Source of the DNA: Dryobates pubescens
Lineage: Eukaryota > Chordata > Aves > Piciformes > Picidae
Assembly (NCBI RefSeq): GCF_014839835.1
Contig: NC_071615.1
Coordinates: 17,242,001-17,306,000 of the forward strand
Direction: 5' to 3'
DNA length: 64,000 nucleotides
Shown here in pieces: positions 1 through 11,745 of the stretch. The translations under genes and the position numbers were made by a program. The notes below the pieces were generated by a model. It ran no database searches, was not told the DNA's origin, and saw only the letters and a list, made by a program, of their open reading frames with translations. Position 1 is the first letter of the stretch; every line of letters begins with the position of its first letter.

Positions 1-179
1 TCGCGCTGCCCCACCAGCTCCTTACAAGCGATCCTACGCCTGACCTATTGAATCCCTCTCAAAGACCCTCCTGTGGCCCTGCTCCATCCCGGAATGCCGC
101 CTCCTGCTCCACCAGCCTGGCCCGAAGCTCCTGCTGCCTATCCGGGATCCAAGCCTTGAGCAAAACAATCCCCGCAGAG

Positions 180-560
180 CCACTGCTCGAGTGAGAGAGC
201 AGCTGAGCAGCCAGCAGCCGCGGCTCGCAGCTCCCCGCACACGGACACACGGGCGCAGACAGACATCTCCATCTCTCCGCACACTCAGGCGTGCGCAGCC
301 ACGGCCGCAAGCACCCCGGCGGAGCCCCGGGAGCGGGCGGATGCCCCCAGCAGGAGGCGGGGCCCCGGGCTGCCCATCGCCAGGCACAGGGAGGCAGGGA
401 GCAGCGGCGCTCGCCGCGGGTTGCATCAGCTGAATTCATTAGCCTGTCTATTTTTACTAATGCAGCAAATCAACTTGCTGCTACGGGCGGGGAAAACAGA
501 GCTGAGGCGCGGAGCTGTGGCACAGCATCGCAGCCCAGGCTTTTGTCCAGCGCTCCGGAG
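180..560. promoter_or_regulatory. CpG-rich island, possible promoter
   Basis: CpG-rich stretch with GC boxes (aggaggcggggcc, cgggcgggg) next to an AT-rich core, gaattcattagcctgtctatttttactaatg at about 431-463 (quoted here as a whole element; it contains the MEF2-like ctatttttac). No convincing exon or ORF was found, so the direction and gene are unknown. Confidence 0.3.
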
Positions 561-789
561 GCTGATGGCTCCCTCAGCTCTACCCAACAGCCTCAGCCGG
601 CAGCCATGGGCTTGGGTGGAGGACGGGGCGGGGGGGGGGGGAAGGGGGGAGGGGAGGAGGGCTGCTGGAGCTGCCAACTGAAGCACATGGTGGTAATAAA
701 GACATCTCAACTGCGCGGATCTCCTTCCCTGGCAGCACTTGGTGGTGCGTGAGCTGCCTCCTGCCCTGATCCCAGCAGCTCTGGCCCCT

Positions 790-1145
790 GCCTGTGACAC
801 AGGGAGACCTCCTTGCTCTCTGCAGCTCCCTGAAAGGAGGCTGGGGCCAGGTGGAGGTTGGTCTCTGCTCCCCAGGCTCAGGTGCTAGAAGGAGAGGCAA
901 CGGCCTGAAATTGCATCAGGGGAGGGTTAGGTTGAAGAGGAGGAAAAATTCTTTGTTGCAAGAGTGGTCAGGGCCTGGCAGAGGCTGCCCAGGGAGGTGG
1001 TGGAGTCCCCATGCCTGGAGGGGTTCCAGAGCCCTGTGGCCATGGCACCTGGGGCCATGGTTTGGGGGCCATGGTGGTGCTGGGTTGATGGCTGCACTGG
1101 ATGCTCTGGGAGGGCTTTTCCAACCCAAGCAATTCTGTGGTCCTA
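790..1145 (+). mobile_element. CR1 3' fragment
   Basis: Typical CR1 3' region: agggagacctccttgctctc, ggctggggccaggtggaggt, aggctgcccagggaggtggt and the terminal gggcttttccaacccaagca. Diverged and 5'-truncated. Confidence 0.8.
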
Positions 1146-4100
1146 CGAACAGGTACAACCACCACCCTCCCAGACCAGATCCCCTCAGAGGGCTTGGGTT
1201 ACCCCAGCAGTGCAGAGGAGCCACAGAAGGCCCTGGAGGAGCCAGCAGCCCCCTGTAGATGGAGGGGCAGAGGATGTGTTTGGGCAGAGGAAGCTGTGTG
1301 GGGGTGTGCACAGGCAGCTCTGCGCTCCCTGGCTCGGCACTCACACAGCTCCGCCGCGAGAGAGGCTCAGAGCACAGCTCCAAACTCAGCACTACCTGTT
1401 CCTGCTCTGCACCAGCCAGGAGCTCACGGTGGGGACAGGCCTTGCTGCTCTGCCTGGCCCTGCAGCCCTGCCACCTGTGTGGTGGGAGCTGGGAAACTCC
1501 TCCCTGAGCTACCCTGAGAGCATCCTTGGAGACCAGAGGGCTGAGAGCAGCTCTCCTGCTCCCTTGTTGGGCTTCCAACAACACCCAGGAGCTCATCCCA
1601 CCATGCAGTGGACAAAGAGGCTCAGGAGGGGCTGGGAAAGCAACTGGTTTGAGTCCTGTTTCTGCTGCCTGCTCGTCCCAGGGCAGAGCTTGTGGCTGAA
1701 TCCATCACTGGGTCTCAGGCAGCTCATGGCCAGGCAGCAGAGCTGTCACGGTAGAGACTCCCCAGCACAGCTGTCTGCACTGCCCCACAGCCTTCCCGAG
1801 GGACAAGACCTGGAGCCAGGCTCCCCAGGGCCAGCCCCATGCCCAGGGAGCTGGGGAAATGCTAGCTGAGGTGCCAAGCTCTGCTCAGGTCCTCACCACT
1901 GTCTGCTCAGCTGAGAGAGCAGCTCACAGCCACTCACAGCACAAGCTGCAGCTGCTGTCCCCCCAGCCCTCAGCGTGGGGGAGTTGTAGAGAGGAGGCAA
2001 AGCTCCATCCCCCCCTCCCCAGGCCTGGCCAGGCAAAACCTCCTTGCAGCAGGCAGTGAAGTGCTCTTTGGCTGCCACAAGCCCTTCCTGCAGCAGCTTT
2101 TCTCTTCTCTGCTAAGACCCAAACCTCCCAAAGACACCAGGCCCTGCCCTTCCTCCCTACCCCAGCCAGCCACATGTGCCCTGGGAGGGACCCTCCACCC
2201 ACGAGGAGATGCAAAGCAGAGCAGAGTTGGACCTCCACATGCTGCCCTGAGCCCAGCTCCTCCAGCCTCCTCTGGAGGTCCCTGCTCAGCCTTGGGAGGA
2301 TGCTTCAGCCAAGCTTTTCCCTGCTCCCCACAGACCAAGGCAAGGGGAAGAGGGAACAGCTCCTCTTGTGCCCAGCTCAGCCTCTCCTCACTGTATGCCC
2401 AGCCAGAGCCCAATGAGCAGCACCCAGCATGTTGCAGTCCTTTTCTTTGCCCCTCTTGAGCCCAGGAAGAGAAGAACAAAACTGGAAGGTCCCATGAGGA
2501 GAGGAGCCTAGGGGACCATGGGCCACAGCTGCCCCCAAGCCTCCTGCCCCTGAGCTCCTTGGGTACCACCGGGAGGTGAGCCTCTGCTCAACCCCCTTCA
2601 TCCCTCCAGACGTGGCAATGGCCACTCAAGCAGTGATGTCCTCTTGTCCCTGGGCTTGGGGGTCTGGCCAGGAGCTGGGCTTAGGGTGAGGTGGGTAAAC
2701 ACCTGTCCAGCATGAAGACCAGCAGCTCATGGGATGCCAGGGCAGCGTTCAGCCGCAGGACTCTTTGCTGCAGGTGGTTGTGGCCGCCGGATGCCGACGC
2801 AGGCTCCAAAAAGCCATTAGAGGCACCCTGGAAGCAAAGGCACCGGCCTGACCCTGCTCCCAGGGCAGACCCCCAGGCCACCTGGATGGGAACTGGCTAT
2901 GGCTCACACCTCCACTAGGGAGAAACCCTGGAGAGGTGGCTCTGCCGATCTGCTTCTTCCCCAAACACTCTCCCCTTCAGCTCCAGCCCCTCCTCAGTGC
3001 CTGGAGCACCAGGCAAACGTGACAGGGCCCCGTGGCAGGTGGGCAGAGGTTGGGCGGGGGTGGGTGGGATGCTGCTGAAAGAGCCCCACTCACCCACGTG
3101 CCCCATCCTGCTGCCTCCCACACCATCAGCACCCACTTGCTTCCCAGGCCCCCACCCCCCTCTCTGGGTGCTGCTCGGGGATGTGGCTCGGGGATGGGGA
3201 AACTGAGGAAGGGGAAGAGCACTGCGGCTTCGCCACGGGGCTGCCAGAACCCGAGCCAGGCACAGCTTGCAGAGCCTGAAGGCAGCATCCAGCTCCCAAA
3301 CTCTGAGTGTTCCCCCTCCAGCCACCCTGCTCCTCCCTGGAGCGTGGCCACCTCACCACGAGTTGGTCAACGTGCAGGTGACCCAACCAGAGGGAAGGAG
3401 GGGACCCTTCCCCTGCTGAAGCCTTCTTGACTCTGCCACCTTGGCCTGAGGGTCCCTCCAGCCCCAGCAGCAGCCTGTGGGGAGACAGCAGGTTGCCAGT
3501 GCTGGGGATGCTCCTCCTGCTGCTCCCCACCACCGTGGAGCTGCTGGCACAGGGAACACAGCACAGGGATCGATGTGGGGGAAGCCAGCTCGGGGAAAAA
3601 TAGATACCCAGCTCATGAAAAATGGATGCTCCAGCCAGCCCTCCCCACTCCACAGCCACCTCCCTCCCTCTTCCTGGTAGCCAGAGGGAAATCAGCACCC
3701 AGCTTCCAGAGGCGAGGGGATGCCAGCATGCCATGGCACTCTCCTTGCACCCTGCTGCATGTCAAGGTGCTGCTGAGGGGGCCCAAGACCCCTTGGGCCA
3801 CTGGACAGAGGGGGGTGGTGGAGCAGGACCTCTGCCAGGGGTATCCCCAGGAGCATCTGGTTTCCCTGGGCACCACCATGCCCAGCTCAGCACAGGCTGA
3901 TGCTAGAGTACCAAAGCAAGCTTGGCCTGGTGTCTCATGGCACTCCCCAGCCCCCCACCCAGACGGGGTCATGAGGGTCTCTGCCTGCTTGCTGCCACAA
4001 CCTCCTGCCTCAGTTTCCCCCACCCCAGTCCAGTTTGTCCACCCCAGCACCCTCAGCACCAGCTGGCCTCACACAAGGACCCTTCCAGCCCAGCCCTTGT

Positions 4101-4530
4101 CCCTCCGAAACAACCTCCTGGGCTGCTGGGCTGGGGGTGCCTGGCCCCACACTGGGCTCTGTGGGGCTCAGCTCTCTCAGCCCCACCTCAGCTGGGGCTA
4201 TTCCCTGGTCCTCAGAATGGGAGTGGGAGTGGGGGTGGGGGTGGGGGGTGGCTGTCCCTGCATTCAGAGGAAGCCCCACCAAGGAGTTGGGTGTCAGGGT
4301 GCAGCCCTGGGGGGTGCCAAGAATCCCATGGTGCCCTCAAGGAGGACAAGGGGCAGCTGAATGAGGTGGTGGTGGCGGTGAGGACAACAACAAACACCAC
4401 CCCTGCACCCCCCTGCCCCTATCCCCCACAACCATGCCCCCCCCAAACACCCTCAAACACCCCCAAACACCCCCTCTTCCTACCCAACTCCCCAACCCCC
4501 ATGCTGGGTTTTGGGGGGTGCACATCCTGA
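1146..4530. other. Non-coding stretch without recognised genes
   Basis: GC-rich, low in CpG, with no repeat family or splice-supported ORF recognised apart from the candidate minus-strand exon at 2703-2827. A GGGAGT/GGGGGT simple repeat lies at 4215-4250. Confidence 0.5.
2703..2827 (-). CDS. Candidate internal coding exon of an unidentified minus-strand gene
   Basis: On the minus strand, acceptor CTTTGCTTCCAG (ending 2828) and donor GACAG|GTGTTT (GT at 2702-2701) bracket 125 nt. They are open in the frame GASNGFLEPASASGG, then HNHLQQRVLRLNAALASHEL and LVFMLDR. The second half is leucine-rich with heptad-like spacing and codon usage looks like real coding sequence (CTG, GCC, GAG), unlike the low-complexity surroundings. 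I do not recognise the protein. In mammals the gene left of METRN on the minus strand is FBXL16, but this peptide does not match what I know of FBXL16. It could be a chance ORF with chance splice sites. Confidence 0.3.
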
Positions 4531-4739
4531 CCCCCCCACCCCGCCTCAAACTGTCAAATGGGGGGAGGGGAGGGGGGGGGCGGTGGGTGGTCAGCATCAC
4601 CGGGAAGCAGCGGGGGGTTGGGGGTGGATTTCCACTCCGACCAGTAGCCTCTGTTGAGCTTACTGGGAGAAGGGATGGGGAAGGATGGAGAGGCGGCGGG
4701 GGGGGGGGGGGGGAGGGGGAGAGCACAAACCGGACCGGG

Positions 4740-5430
4740 AGTTACCGGGGCCGGGCTGGCTCCGCCGCCGTTATATAACGCGGCTCCATGATGCGGGATG
4801 CGGTGGGGGGGGGGGGGGGAGGATGGTTGCGGTGCCGGTGCCGGTGGCGGTGGTGGTGCCGGTGGCGGTGGCGGCGCCGTCACCGCCACCGGCACCGGCT
4901 TTGTGTTGTCAAGCTTTTGATTCCCGAACGATTCCTTACCTCCAGCGGCGCTTCCCGAAGCTCATGCCATGCCTTGTGCCAATCCTCTTTCGGTGGCAGG
5001 AGAGGGGGAAAAAAATCCAGCGGGAAGAAAAACCGGGAGGGAAAAAAAAACCCACCCAACCCCAACTCTCCTCTTTCTCTCCCCCCTTTCCCCCCACCCC
5101 AAAGCAACAACCTCCCCTCCCGAAAATATCCCCCCAAAAAAACAGCAAACCACGAACCAAGGTGGGGGGGGGGGAAAAAAGGGGCCGGATCCTGCCCGGC
5201 CCCCGCCCCGAGCTCCTGAAACAACAGGAAAAATAAACGAGGCGAGAGGGGGGAAACGGGGCCGGATCCGGATCTTGAGGAGGGGGGGGACGGAGAAAAA
5301 AAAGGGGGAGGGGGTCCTCGCTGCCAGCCAGCCCTGGGAGCTGCTCGCACACACGCACACACGCACACGCGTGGCCGCGGCGGGGCCCGTTAAAGGGATA
5401 CGGGCGCCGGGAGAGAGCGGTGGTGGTGGA
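4740..5430. promoter_or_regulatory. CpG island with TATA-like palindrome CGTTATATAACG
   Basis: GC- and CpG-dense DNA with ccgccgttatataacgcgg at about 4767-4785; the core CGTTATATAACG is a perfect 12-bp palindrome holding TATATAA on both strands. It is flanked by poly-G runs (4700-4715, 4804-4820) and a CCGGTGCCGGTGGCGGTGG simple repeat (4830-4900). Likely a promoter, direction not certain; the donor at 4940 favours leftward transcription. Confidence 0.4.
4940..5300 (-). other. Candidate first exon (minus strand) with strong splice donor in a CpG island
   Basis: At 4940 the minus strand shows a near-perfect donor, CTGGAG|GTAAGGA, preceded by a conserved-looking stretch (4940-5000) and an ATG reading MSFGKRRW up to the donor. 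It lies in the CpG island 4740-5430, so it may be a 5' exon of a gene running left, possibly FBXL16, the mammalian neighbour of METRN. The 5' limit is arbitrary. No protein family is recognisable in so short a peptide. Confidence 0.3.
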
Positions 5431-5469
5431 GATGGAACCGGGAGAGGCAAGCGGGAGCCGTGAGGTGTG

Positions 5470-5990
5470 GGGTTGGGGTGGGGGTGGGGGGGGTGCGGGA
5501 AGGGTTGGGCTGGCAGCTGGGTGGGCTGGCGGGAGGGGGGGGGGGAGAAGTGCAGGGGTGGAAGGATGGGGGGGGGGATGGAAGGGGGAGAGGGAGGGAT
5601 GGGGGGGAGAGATGTAGGGATGGAGATATGGAAGGATTTGGGATGGGGGGATGGAAGGGAGGGATGGATTCAGATGTAAAGGGATAGAAGGAAAGATGGA
5701 AGGATTAGGGGTGGAGGGATGGAGGGAAAGATGGGGGGATGGAGGGATTGGGAGTGAAGGGATGGAGGGAGATGGAGAGATTGGGGGTGGAGGGATGGAG
5801 GGAGAGAGGGAGGTATGGATGGATTCAGGGGCAAAGGGACAGAGGGATGGATGGAGAGACAGTGAGATGGAGGAAAGGGGAAGGGGTGAAGGGAAGAAGG
5901 GTGAAAGGATGGAGAGGTGGAAAGATGGAGGGATGGAGGGAGAAATGGAGGAAGAGAGATGAATGGAGGGGTGGATGGGTGGATGGGGGC
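5470..5990. repeat. GGGATGGA-type simple satellite
   Basis: Purine-rich degenerate octamers (gggatggagggagagatgg and similar) over about 500 bp. The complementary strand gives a false Ser/Pro-rich ORF. Confidence 0.9.
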
Positions 5991-6394
5991 ACGGCTGTCT
6001 GTCAGGCTGGCTGGACAGACAGATGCTTGCTCTGCCTTTCTCCCCAGCAGGGCTCTGGCAGACTGGAGACCCCAGTGCAGACCCCTGGCCGCCAGCTCTG
6101 GCCCTTGGGACGGTCGCTCCAGCTCCAGTTCCAGCGCCCCGGGGGTGCTGCGAGAACCCAGAGAAGGGTTCTGCACCCCGGTGCTGGGGGGGATACCCCA
6201 TTGCGGCCCCCCCTACTTCCCAGTACCCCAGACCGGGGCTCAGTTTCACCACTGCGTCCCAGGCTGGAGGGAAGTGGTTAGGTGCCAGATTTAACCTGGT
6301 CCCCACTGCCTTCCCCTCGCACAGCCCCACGTAAGCAGCGGGACCAGCTCGGGGGGAGGCCCTGGGGAGGCTGCCGGAGCTGCCTGGCTCCAGC

Positions 6395-6425
6395 CTCCAT
6401 TATTTATAAGGCAGGTCGGGTTTCG
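6395..6425. promoter_or_regulatory. MEF2-like/TATA-like element TTATTTATAAGG
   Basis: The sequence ttatttataagg at about 6402-6413 fits the MEF2 consensus YTAWWWWTAR on a GC-rich background. No transcript can be linked to it. Confidence 0.2.
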
Positions 6426-7164
6426 GCGGTCGGGGGGTGGGGTGGGACTGGGGGAGGAGACTGGGCACAAGCAGGCACACGCCCCCTGGCCAGTGGGTGA
6501 CAACCACGGCAGAAGGGGCTGGAGCAGTTAGTGACCATGGGGGCCCGCAGGTCCGTGGCCTCATCCAGGTGACACAGCTCTCCCCCATCACCCGAGGACC
6601 TGGAGGTCCTTCTCTCCGGGGTCCCTTCTCCCCGCAGCAATGTCCTCTCCCCCTCACCCCCTGCCTTGTGGTGCCCTGTCCCTGCGGGGGTGTTGCAGGG
6701 GAAGTGTCACCCAGCGGCAGGGGGGCTGGGTCCCCTTCAGGGACGTGGCAGCCTTTTTTTGTCACTGCACAGCCCCGGGGGGGGGGGGTGACAAGGAGTG
6801 AGCCCGGACCCGGCAGGGCTCTGGATGGTCCCTGTTGTCTCCTTGGTCCTGGCACAGCCTCATTGTCACAAATCCCTGCCGGCACCGGGTCCCAGACGGG
6901 GCACGCTGGGGGGGCCTTGTGTCCTGGGGGCACTTTTATGCCAAGAGGGGTTACAGGCACTGGAGGAGTCCCTCAGCAGGAAAAGTCTCTGTGCACATCC
7001 CCAGTGGAGGAAACACAGCTGGGGTGGACCGGCTGTGCCACCAGCCCAAGGGGATACCCACAATGGGGGTACTTGGCCACCCCAGCTCACCAGGATCCCA
7101 GTTTGTCAGCCCATGCTGTGGCAGGCCAGGCCCCTGAGCCTCCCATGGGGACAGTCCCTTCTGT

Positions 7165-7665
7165 CTGACCACAGGCTGGGTGAGACCCCACCTGCAGCTC
7201 TGGGGCCCCCAGCACAAGAAGGACCTGGAGCTGCTGGAGAGGGGCCAGAGGAGGCCACAGAGATGATCAGAGGCTGCAGAACCTCCCCTGTGGACACAGG
7301 CTGGGAGAGCTGGGGCTGTGCAGAAGGCTCCAGGCAGACCTCAGAGCAGCCTCCCAGTACCTGAAGGGCTCCAGGAGAGCTGGGAAGGGACTTTGGACAA
7401 GGGCTGGGAGTGCCAGGCCCAGGGACAATGGCTTTGAGCTGGGAGAGAAGAGACTGAGAGTGGAGAGGAAGAAGAGATTCTTTGCAGTGAGGCTGGGGAG
7501 ACTCTGGCACAGGCTGCCCAGGGAGACTGTGGCTGCCTCCTGCCTGGAGGTGCTGAAGGCCAGGCTGGATGAGGCCTTGAGCAGCCTGTGCTGGTGGAGG
7601 TGTCCCTGCCCGTGGCAGGGGGCCTGGAACTGGATGGTCTTGAAGCTCCCTTCCACCCCAAGCCA
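7165..7665 (+). mobile_element. CR1 3' fragment
   Basis: The full CR1 3' block can be followed: gaccccacctgcagctctgg, agaaggacctggagctgctg, agtacctgaagggctccagg, aggctgcccagggagactgt, gctgaaggccaggctggatg and tggatggtcttgaagctccc. Confidence 0.9.
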
Positions 7666-7839
7666 TTCTCCCACCCCCTATCCCCACGCTGCCGCCGGGA
7701 CAGCCGGCAGGCTCCGCTCCGCACCGCTCCACCGCAGCTCATCTTTATGCCAACTGCCAGCGCCCCGTTGGCTGCTGCCGCCTTCCTCCCACCCCCTCCA
7801 GCCCTTGGGGCTGCGGAAGGCTCCTACCTGTCGCACCCG

Positions 7840-8045
7840 GCACCCTAGGGGCCCTGAGCATCCCAGCCGGTCCGAGCCGGACGGCGGGAGCCGGAGCCGG
7901 GCCGCGGGAGCCCGAGCCGGAGCGCAGTGCGCAGCGGTTGCGGTCGCCGCGGCAACCGCCACGGCCTAGCGCCGGCTGTCTGCCGGTACCCGGTCGCCTA
8001 GCGCCGGCTGTCTCCCGGTAACCTGTCGCCTAGCAATGGGGGATT
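7840..8045. promoter_or_regulatory. CpG island with RFX X-box motifs
   Basis: CpG-dense DNA with a perfect RFX X-box GTCGCCGCGGCAAC at 7943-7956 and a near match GTCGCCTAGCAAT at 8025-8037. In between is a tandem duplication (about 7963-8036) of a unit of about 32 bp, cctagcgccggctgtctgcc..., each copy with GTCGCCTAGC. X-boxes are typical of ciliary-gene promoters. No exon of such a gene was identified next to it. A MEF2-like ttatttttag follows at about 8081-8090. Confidence 0.45.
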
Positions 8046-8219
8046 TTTCACAGCTCGGGATGAAGAGTTGAAAGTTATTTTTAGCCCGGGCTGCGAATCA
8101 ATAGGCAGCTCCATTCACCGCCCCGCAGCGTGCACATGCTGCTGCTGCTGCTGCCGGGGGGGGGGCCCTTGCTGGGGTGGGGGTGCTGCTGAAGGGAGAG
8201 GGGTGACCTGCTTGGCTTG

Positions 8220-8935
8220 GGGTCATTGCCTCCATATAGCCCCCAGGGACCCCGAGGGATCAGCTCTCTTTGTGTTGGCCCCGAGGCTCAGCCCTTCTTG
8301 AGCCACCTCAGTGCTGCCCCATCCTCCACAGGGCTCGAATCCTGTGCCCCCTACCCTGAGGCTTAGCTACCCCCCACGGGCTCAGCCCCCTTGGTGCTGA
8401 CCCCGAGGCTCAGCCCTTCTGAGCCACCCCAGTGCCTTCCATGGGACTCTGACCTCCTGGGCTTCTCCCAAAGCTCAGGCATTCCCCCAGAGCTCCATAG
8501 GGCTCAAACACTCTGGGTCCCCCCTTGTCAAAGATCTAACCCCCCCCCCAGGGTTCAGCCCCTCGAGGTGCTCTCCATAGAGCTTGGACCCACTCTTCAA
8601 AGGTCAAACACCCCCCAGGGCTCAGCCCCCTTTGTTCTGATCCCAGGCTTCAGCCCTTTTGAGTCCCTCCTGAGCCCTCCATAGGTCTTGGGTCCCCTGT
8701 TTCTGCCCCCCCAAGCTCAGACACCGCCCCCTCACCCCGATCTCACCTTTCCTGTGCTCTCTGTAGGGCTTGAACCCCCTGGGCCCTCCCTGAAGATCAG
8801 ATGCTCCACAAGGGTTCACTGTCTCCAGTGGCCTCCATAGAACCTGGACACCCTGAGCCTCTGCTGAGACTCAGACACCCCCTCAGGGATCACCCCCTCA
8901 GGGATCACCCCCAGGCTTCTGTGGGGACCACATGA
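8220..8935. repeat. Degenerate tandem repeat (gggctcagccccc / gaggctcagccc)
   Basis: Diverged copies of units near 50-60 bp built on ccgaggctcagcccttctga and ccccagggctcagccccctt. Confidence 0.6.
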
Positions 8936-8989
8936 CTGCTGGGGGGTGGTGACCACATCACTGTAGGGACTCTCACCCAGGTGCTGGGT

Positions 8990-9400
8990 ACCTCATCCTG
9001 CCATGGGGACCATCTGCCACCAGTGTGGACCTCCTGCCCTGTGTCAGGGACCCTTGTCCTGCCACAGAGACCCCCACGGTGTCAGGGGAGCCTTCTCCTT
9101 GCCCTTGCCCTGCTGTGGGAACCTCTCCACCTTGCCATGGGGCCCTTTGCCATGAGAACCCTTGCCTTGAAATGTGGAACCCCCTCCTTGCCATATGGAC
9201 CTCCACCTTTCCATGGGGATCCCCTCCTTGCCATGAAGACCTCTCTTGCCATGGGGTCCTCTGCCTTGCAATGGAGACCCTCACCTTGCTGTGGGATCCC
9301 CTGCCTTGCCTTGGGGTGCCCCACCTGCCCACCTTGCCTGGAGACCCTTGCTGTGCCTTGGGGGTCTCCACTTTGCCATGAGCACCCCTTCCTCGCCGTG
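8990..9400. repeat. Degenerate tandem repeat (ccttgccatggggaccc)
   Basis: About a dozen diverged copies of a ~30-bp unit around ccttgccatggggacc. Confidence 0.65.
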
Positions 9401-10014
9401 GGCATTCCTGTCCTTCTGCAGGGACCCACAGCTTGCTTTCCTGAGCACCAGTCTGGGGGTGCAGCTGCTCAGGGGCATCAGGAGGGCATGGAGCTAGTTT
9501 AGCCCCTGGGTTCCCTGGGGAAGGGCTGGGAGCATCACTTGAGGTTCCTCAGCTACTTCCTGAAGGTGAGCTGGGTGCCTACTACAGCCACATCTCCTGC
9601 AGGTGCTCAGCTGGGTGGGACAGCTCCCCATGAAGCTGTGGGGGCCTGGGCAGGGGGACCCCCATTCTCCAAGCAGCACTTTGAGGTCCCAACTTCCCCC
9701 CATGAGCCTCTTTTGCCTTTTTGTGATGATTTCTGCCTCCAAGCGTGGCCCAGCTGCTACCACCCACCCATGGTGCAGGGCAGAGATGCACAAAGCCACC
9801 TTACTTGGACTTCTGTGGGCATGGGGCATGCCCTGGCTGGGTGGGGAAGGCCAAGGATCAGGAGATGGAGACAGCCCAAGGAAGGAGAGAGCTCTGCCCA
9901 AGATGGGCAGGGAGAAGGAGGATCACCAAAGAGCACAGAGGACTGAGGGTCCTTCCTGCCATGAGAGGAGATAAAGCCCCCCCCACAAGCCCTGGGTGAG
10001 CTGTGGGTGGTAGG

Positions 10015-10565
10015 TGGGGCTGGAAGAACCTCTTCTGTGGAGAGAGGCTGGAGAGCAGGGGTTGTGCAGCCTGAAGAAGACCTTCTTGCACCCCACCAGT
10101 GTATAAAGAGGCTTATAGGAAGGATGGAGAGAGGTTTTTCACCAGGAGCTGTGGTGGCAGGAGAAAGGGTGATGGTTTTGAACTGGCAGAGGGTGGATTT
10201 AGGTCTCCACTTGCACTGGCATAAGGTGAGACCCAGCAGAAGCACACATCCAGCTCTGGGGTCCCATCGCAAAGCAGACCTGGACCTGTTGGAGCCAGTC
10301 CAGAGGGGAGCATGGGAATAAGAGCTTCTAAGAGCGATGGAGAGAAGCTTTCACCAGGAGCTGTGCTGGCAGGAGAAGGCTGAGGTGCTGAAACTGGCAG
10401 GGGATGGCTTTAGGTTGGCTAAGAGGAAGAAATGTACGGTGGGGAGGGCGTGGGACCCTGGCACTGGCGAGCTCAAGGCCCAGCGGGATGAGGCTGGATC
10501 AGCCAGAGGCAGCAAGAGAAGCCCCTGCTCAAGGGTGGTCTTTAAAGGTCTCATTCCATGAGTGT
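10015..10565 (+). mobile_element. Old CR1 copies, two partial copies in a row
   Basis: The first (10015-10205) has ggatggagagaggtttttca and tggcagagggtggatttagg. A second (about 10220-10565) has ggtgagacccagcagaagca, gatggctttaggttggctaa and gtggtctttaaaggtctcat. Both are strongly diverged. Confidence 0.6.
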
Positions 10566-11269
10566 CCCACTCCAGTCCCCCGGGGTCCCCAGCCCGGGGC
10601 CAGGAGAAGCAGCCCGCGGTCACCAGAGGGCACTGCGAGCCCAGCAGCCTGGGGCCTCTGCCCGGGCTGTGCTGCAGGGGACAGGGAGGGCACCGGAGCC
10701 AGCCTGGGGGTCCAGAGACCCGCGGCTTCCGAAGGAGCTGGGACGGGGGACGGGGGGGGCGCCAGCACCACGGGGCTGAGGGCAAGGACTGGCACAGCCA
10801 GGGGACACTGCCATCACCCAGAGCTCCGCGGCACTTCGGCCAGAGGCAGCACCAGTAAAGCCCCATCAGCTGGCCCAGAGCCAACTGGTGGGTACTGGAG
10901 CTGGGGTTTGCTTTGTCCCAGGTCAGCCCCAGCTGGGCAGTGCTCCCAGGGGGCTCCTGCCCGCCTCAGTGCCCGTGCCCGGTGCCCATGTGGAAGAGAC
11001 CCAGGGCTGGCGGCGGTGGCTTGGTCCAGCTGGTGCCGAGGTTTTCCCCAGCAACACTCAGTTAAGGTGGAGCGGTCTGGGGTGGGGGTGCCGGGGGTGC
11101 CAGCTCCCCCAGGAGTGGGGTTAGGGGAGCTCACCAGGGGCACACCGGGCTCCGAGTTGCAAACATCCACTTCCAACCGCCTGGGGTGGCCCGAGGGTGC
11201 CGAGCACCCCCCCGGGCCGGGGGAGAGCCCTGCTGGGAGGAGGTGTCTGGAGACACCAGCACCTCGTGG

Positions 11270-11745
11270 CACCGATGCCATCTCATCACTGGTGCAGCCT
11301 CATTTCTGGTGCCACCCCATCTCTGGTGCCACATCACCTCACCTCTGGTGCTGCTTTGCCTGTGCACCCCCTCTCTAGTGCCATTCCTCTTCTGCTGTCT
11401 CCCAGTCTTTGATGCCACTCCACCTTTGGTGCCACCTCCCCTCTGGGGTCACCCCACCTTTGGTATCACTATCTCTGGGGTCACCCTATCTCTGTCATCA
11501 CTTTGCCTCTGCGTCACCCCCACCTCTGGTCCCACTTCACCTCTGGGGTCACCATGTCTCTGGTACCACTCTGTCTCTGGGGTCACCCCACCTTTGGTGC
11601 CACCTCACCTCTGAGGTCACCCCGTCTTTGCTGCCACCTCACCTTTGGGGTCACCACATCTTTGGTACCACTGTTTCTGGTGTCACCCCACCTTTGATGT
11701 CCCCTGGCCTCTTGTGTCACCCCATCCCTGGTGCCCTGCTGTAGA
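11270..11745. repeat. Degenerate tandem repeat (tctggggtcaccccacctttggtgcc)
   Basis: Repeated ctctggtgccac and ctctggggtcacc modules of about 12-34 bp over 475 bp. Confidence 0.75.

Noticed and set aside
4936-6330. 464-codon minus ORF, Ser/Pro/His-rich
   Set aside because: Mostly the GGGATGGA satellite read in reverse; only the donor-flanking end near 4940 was kept as a candidate exon.
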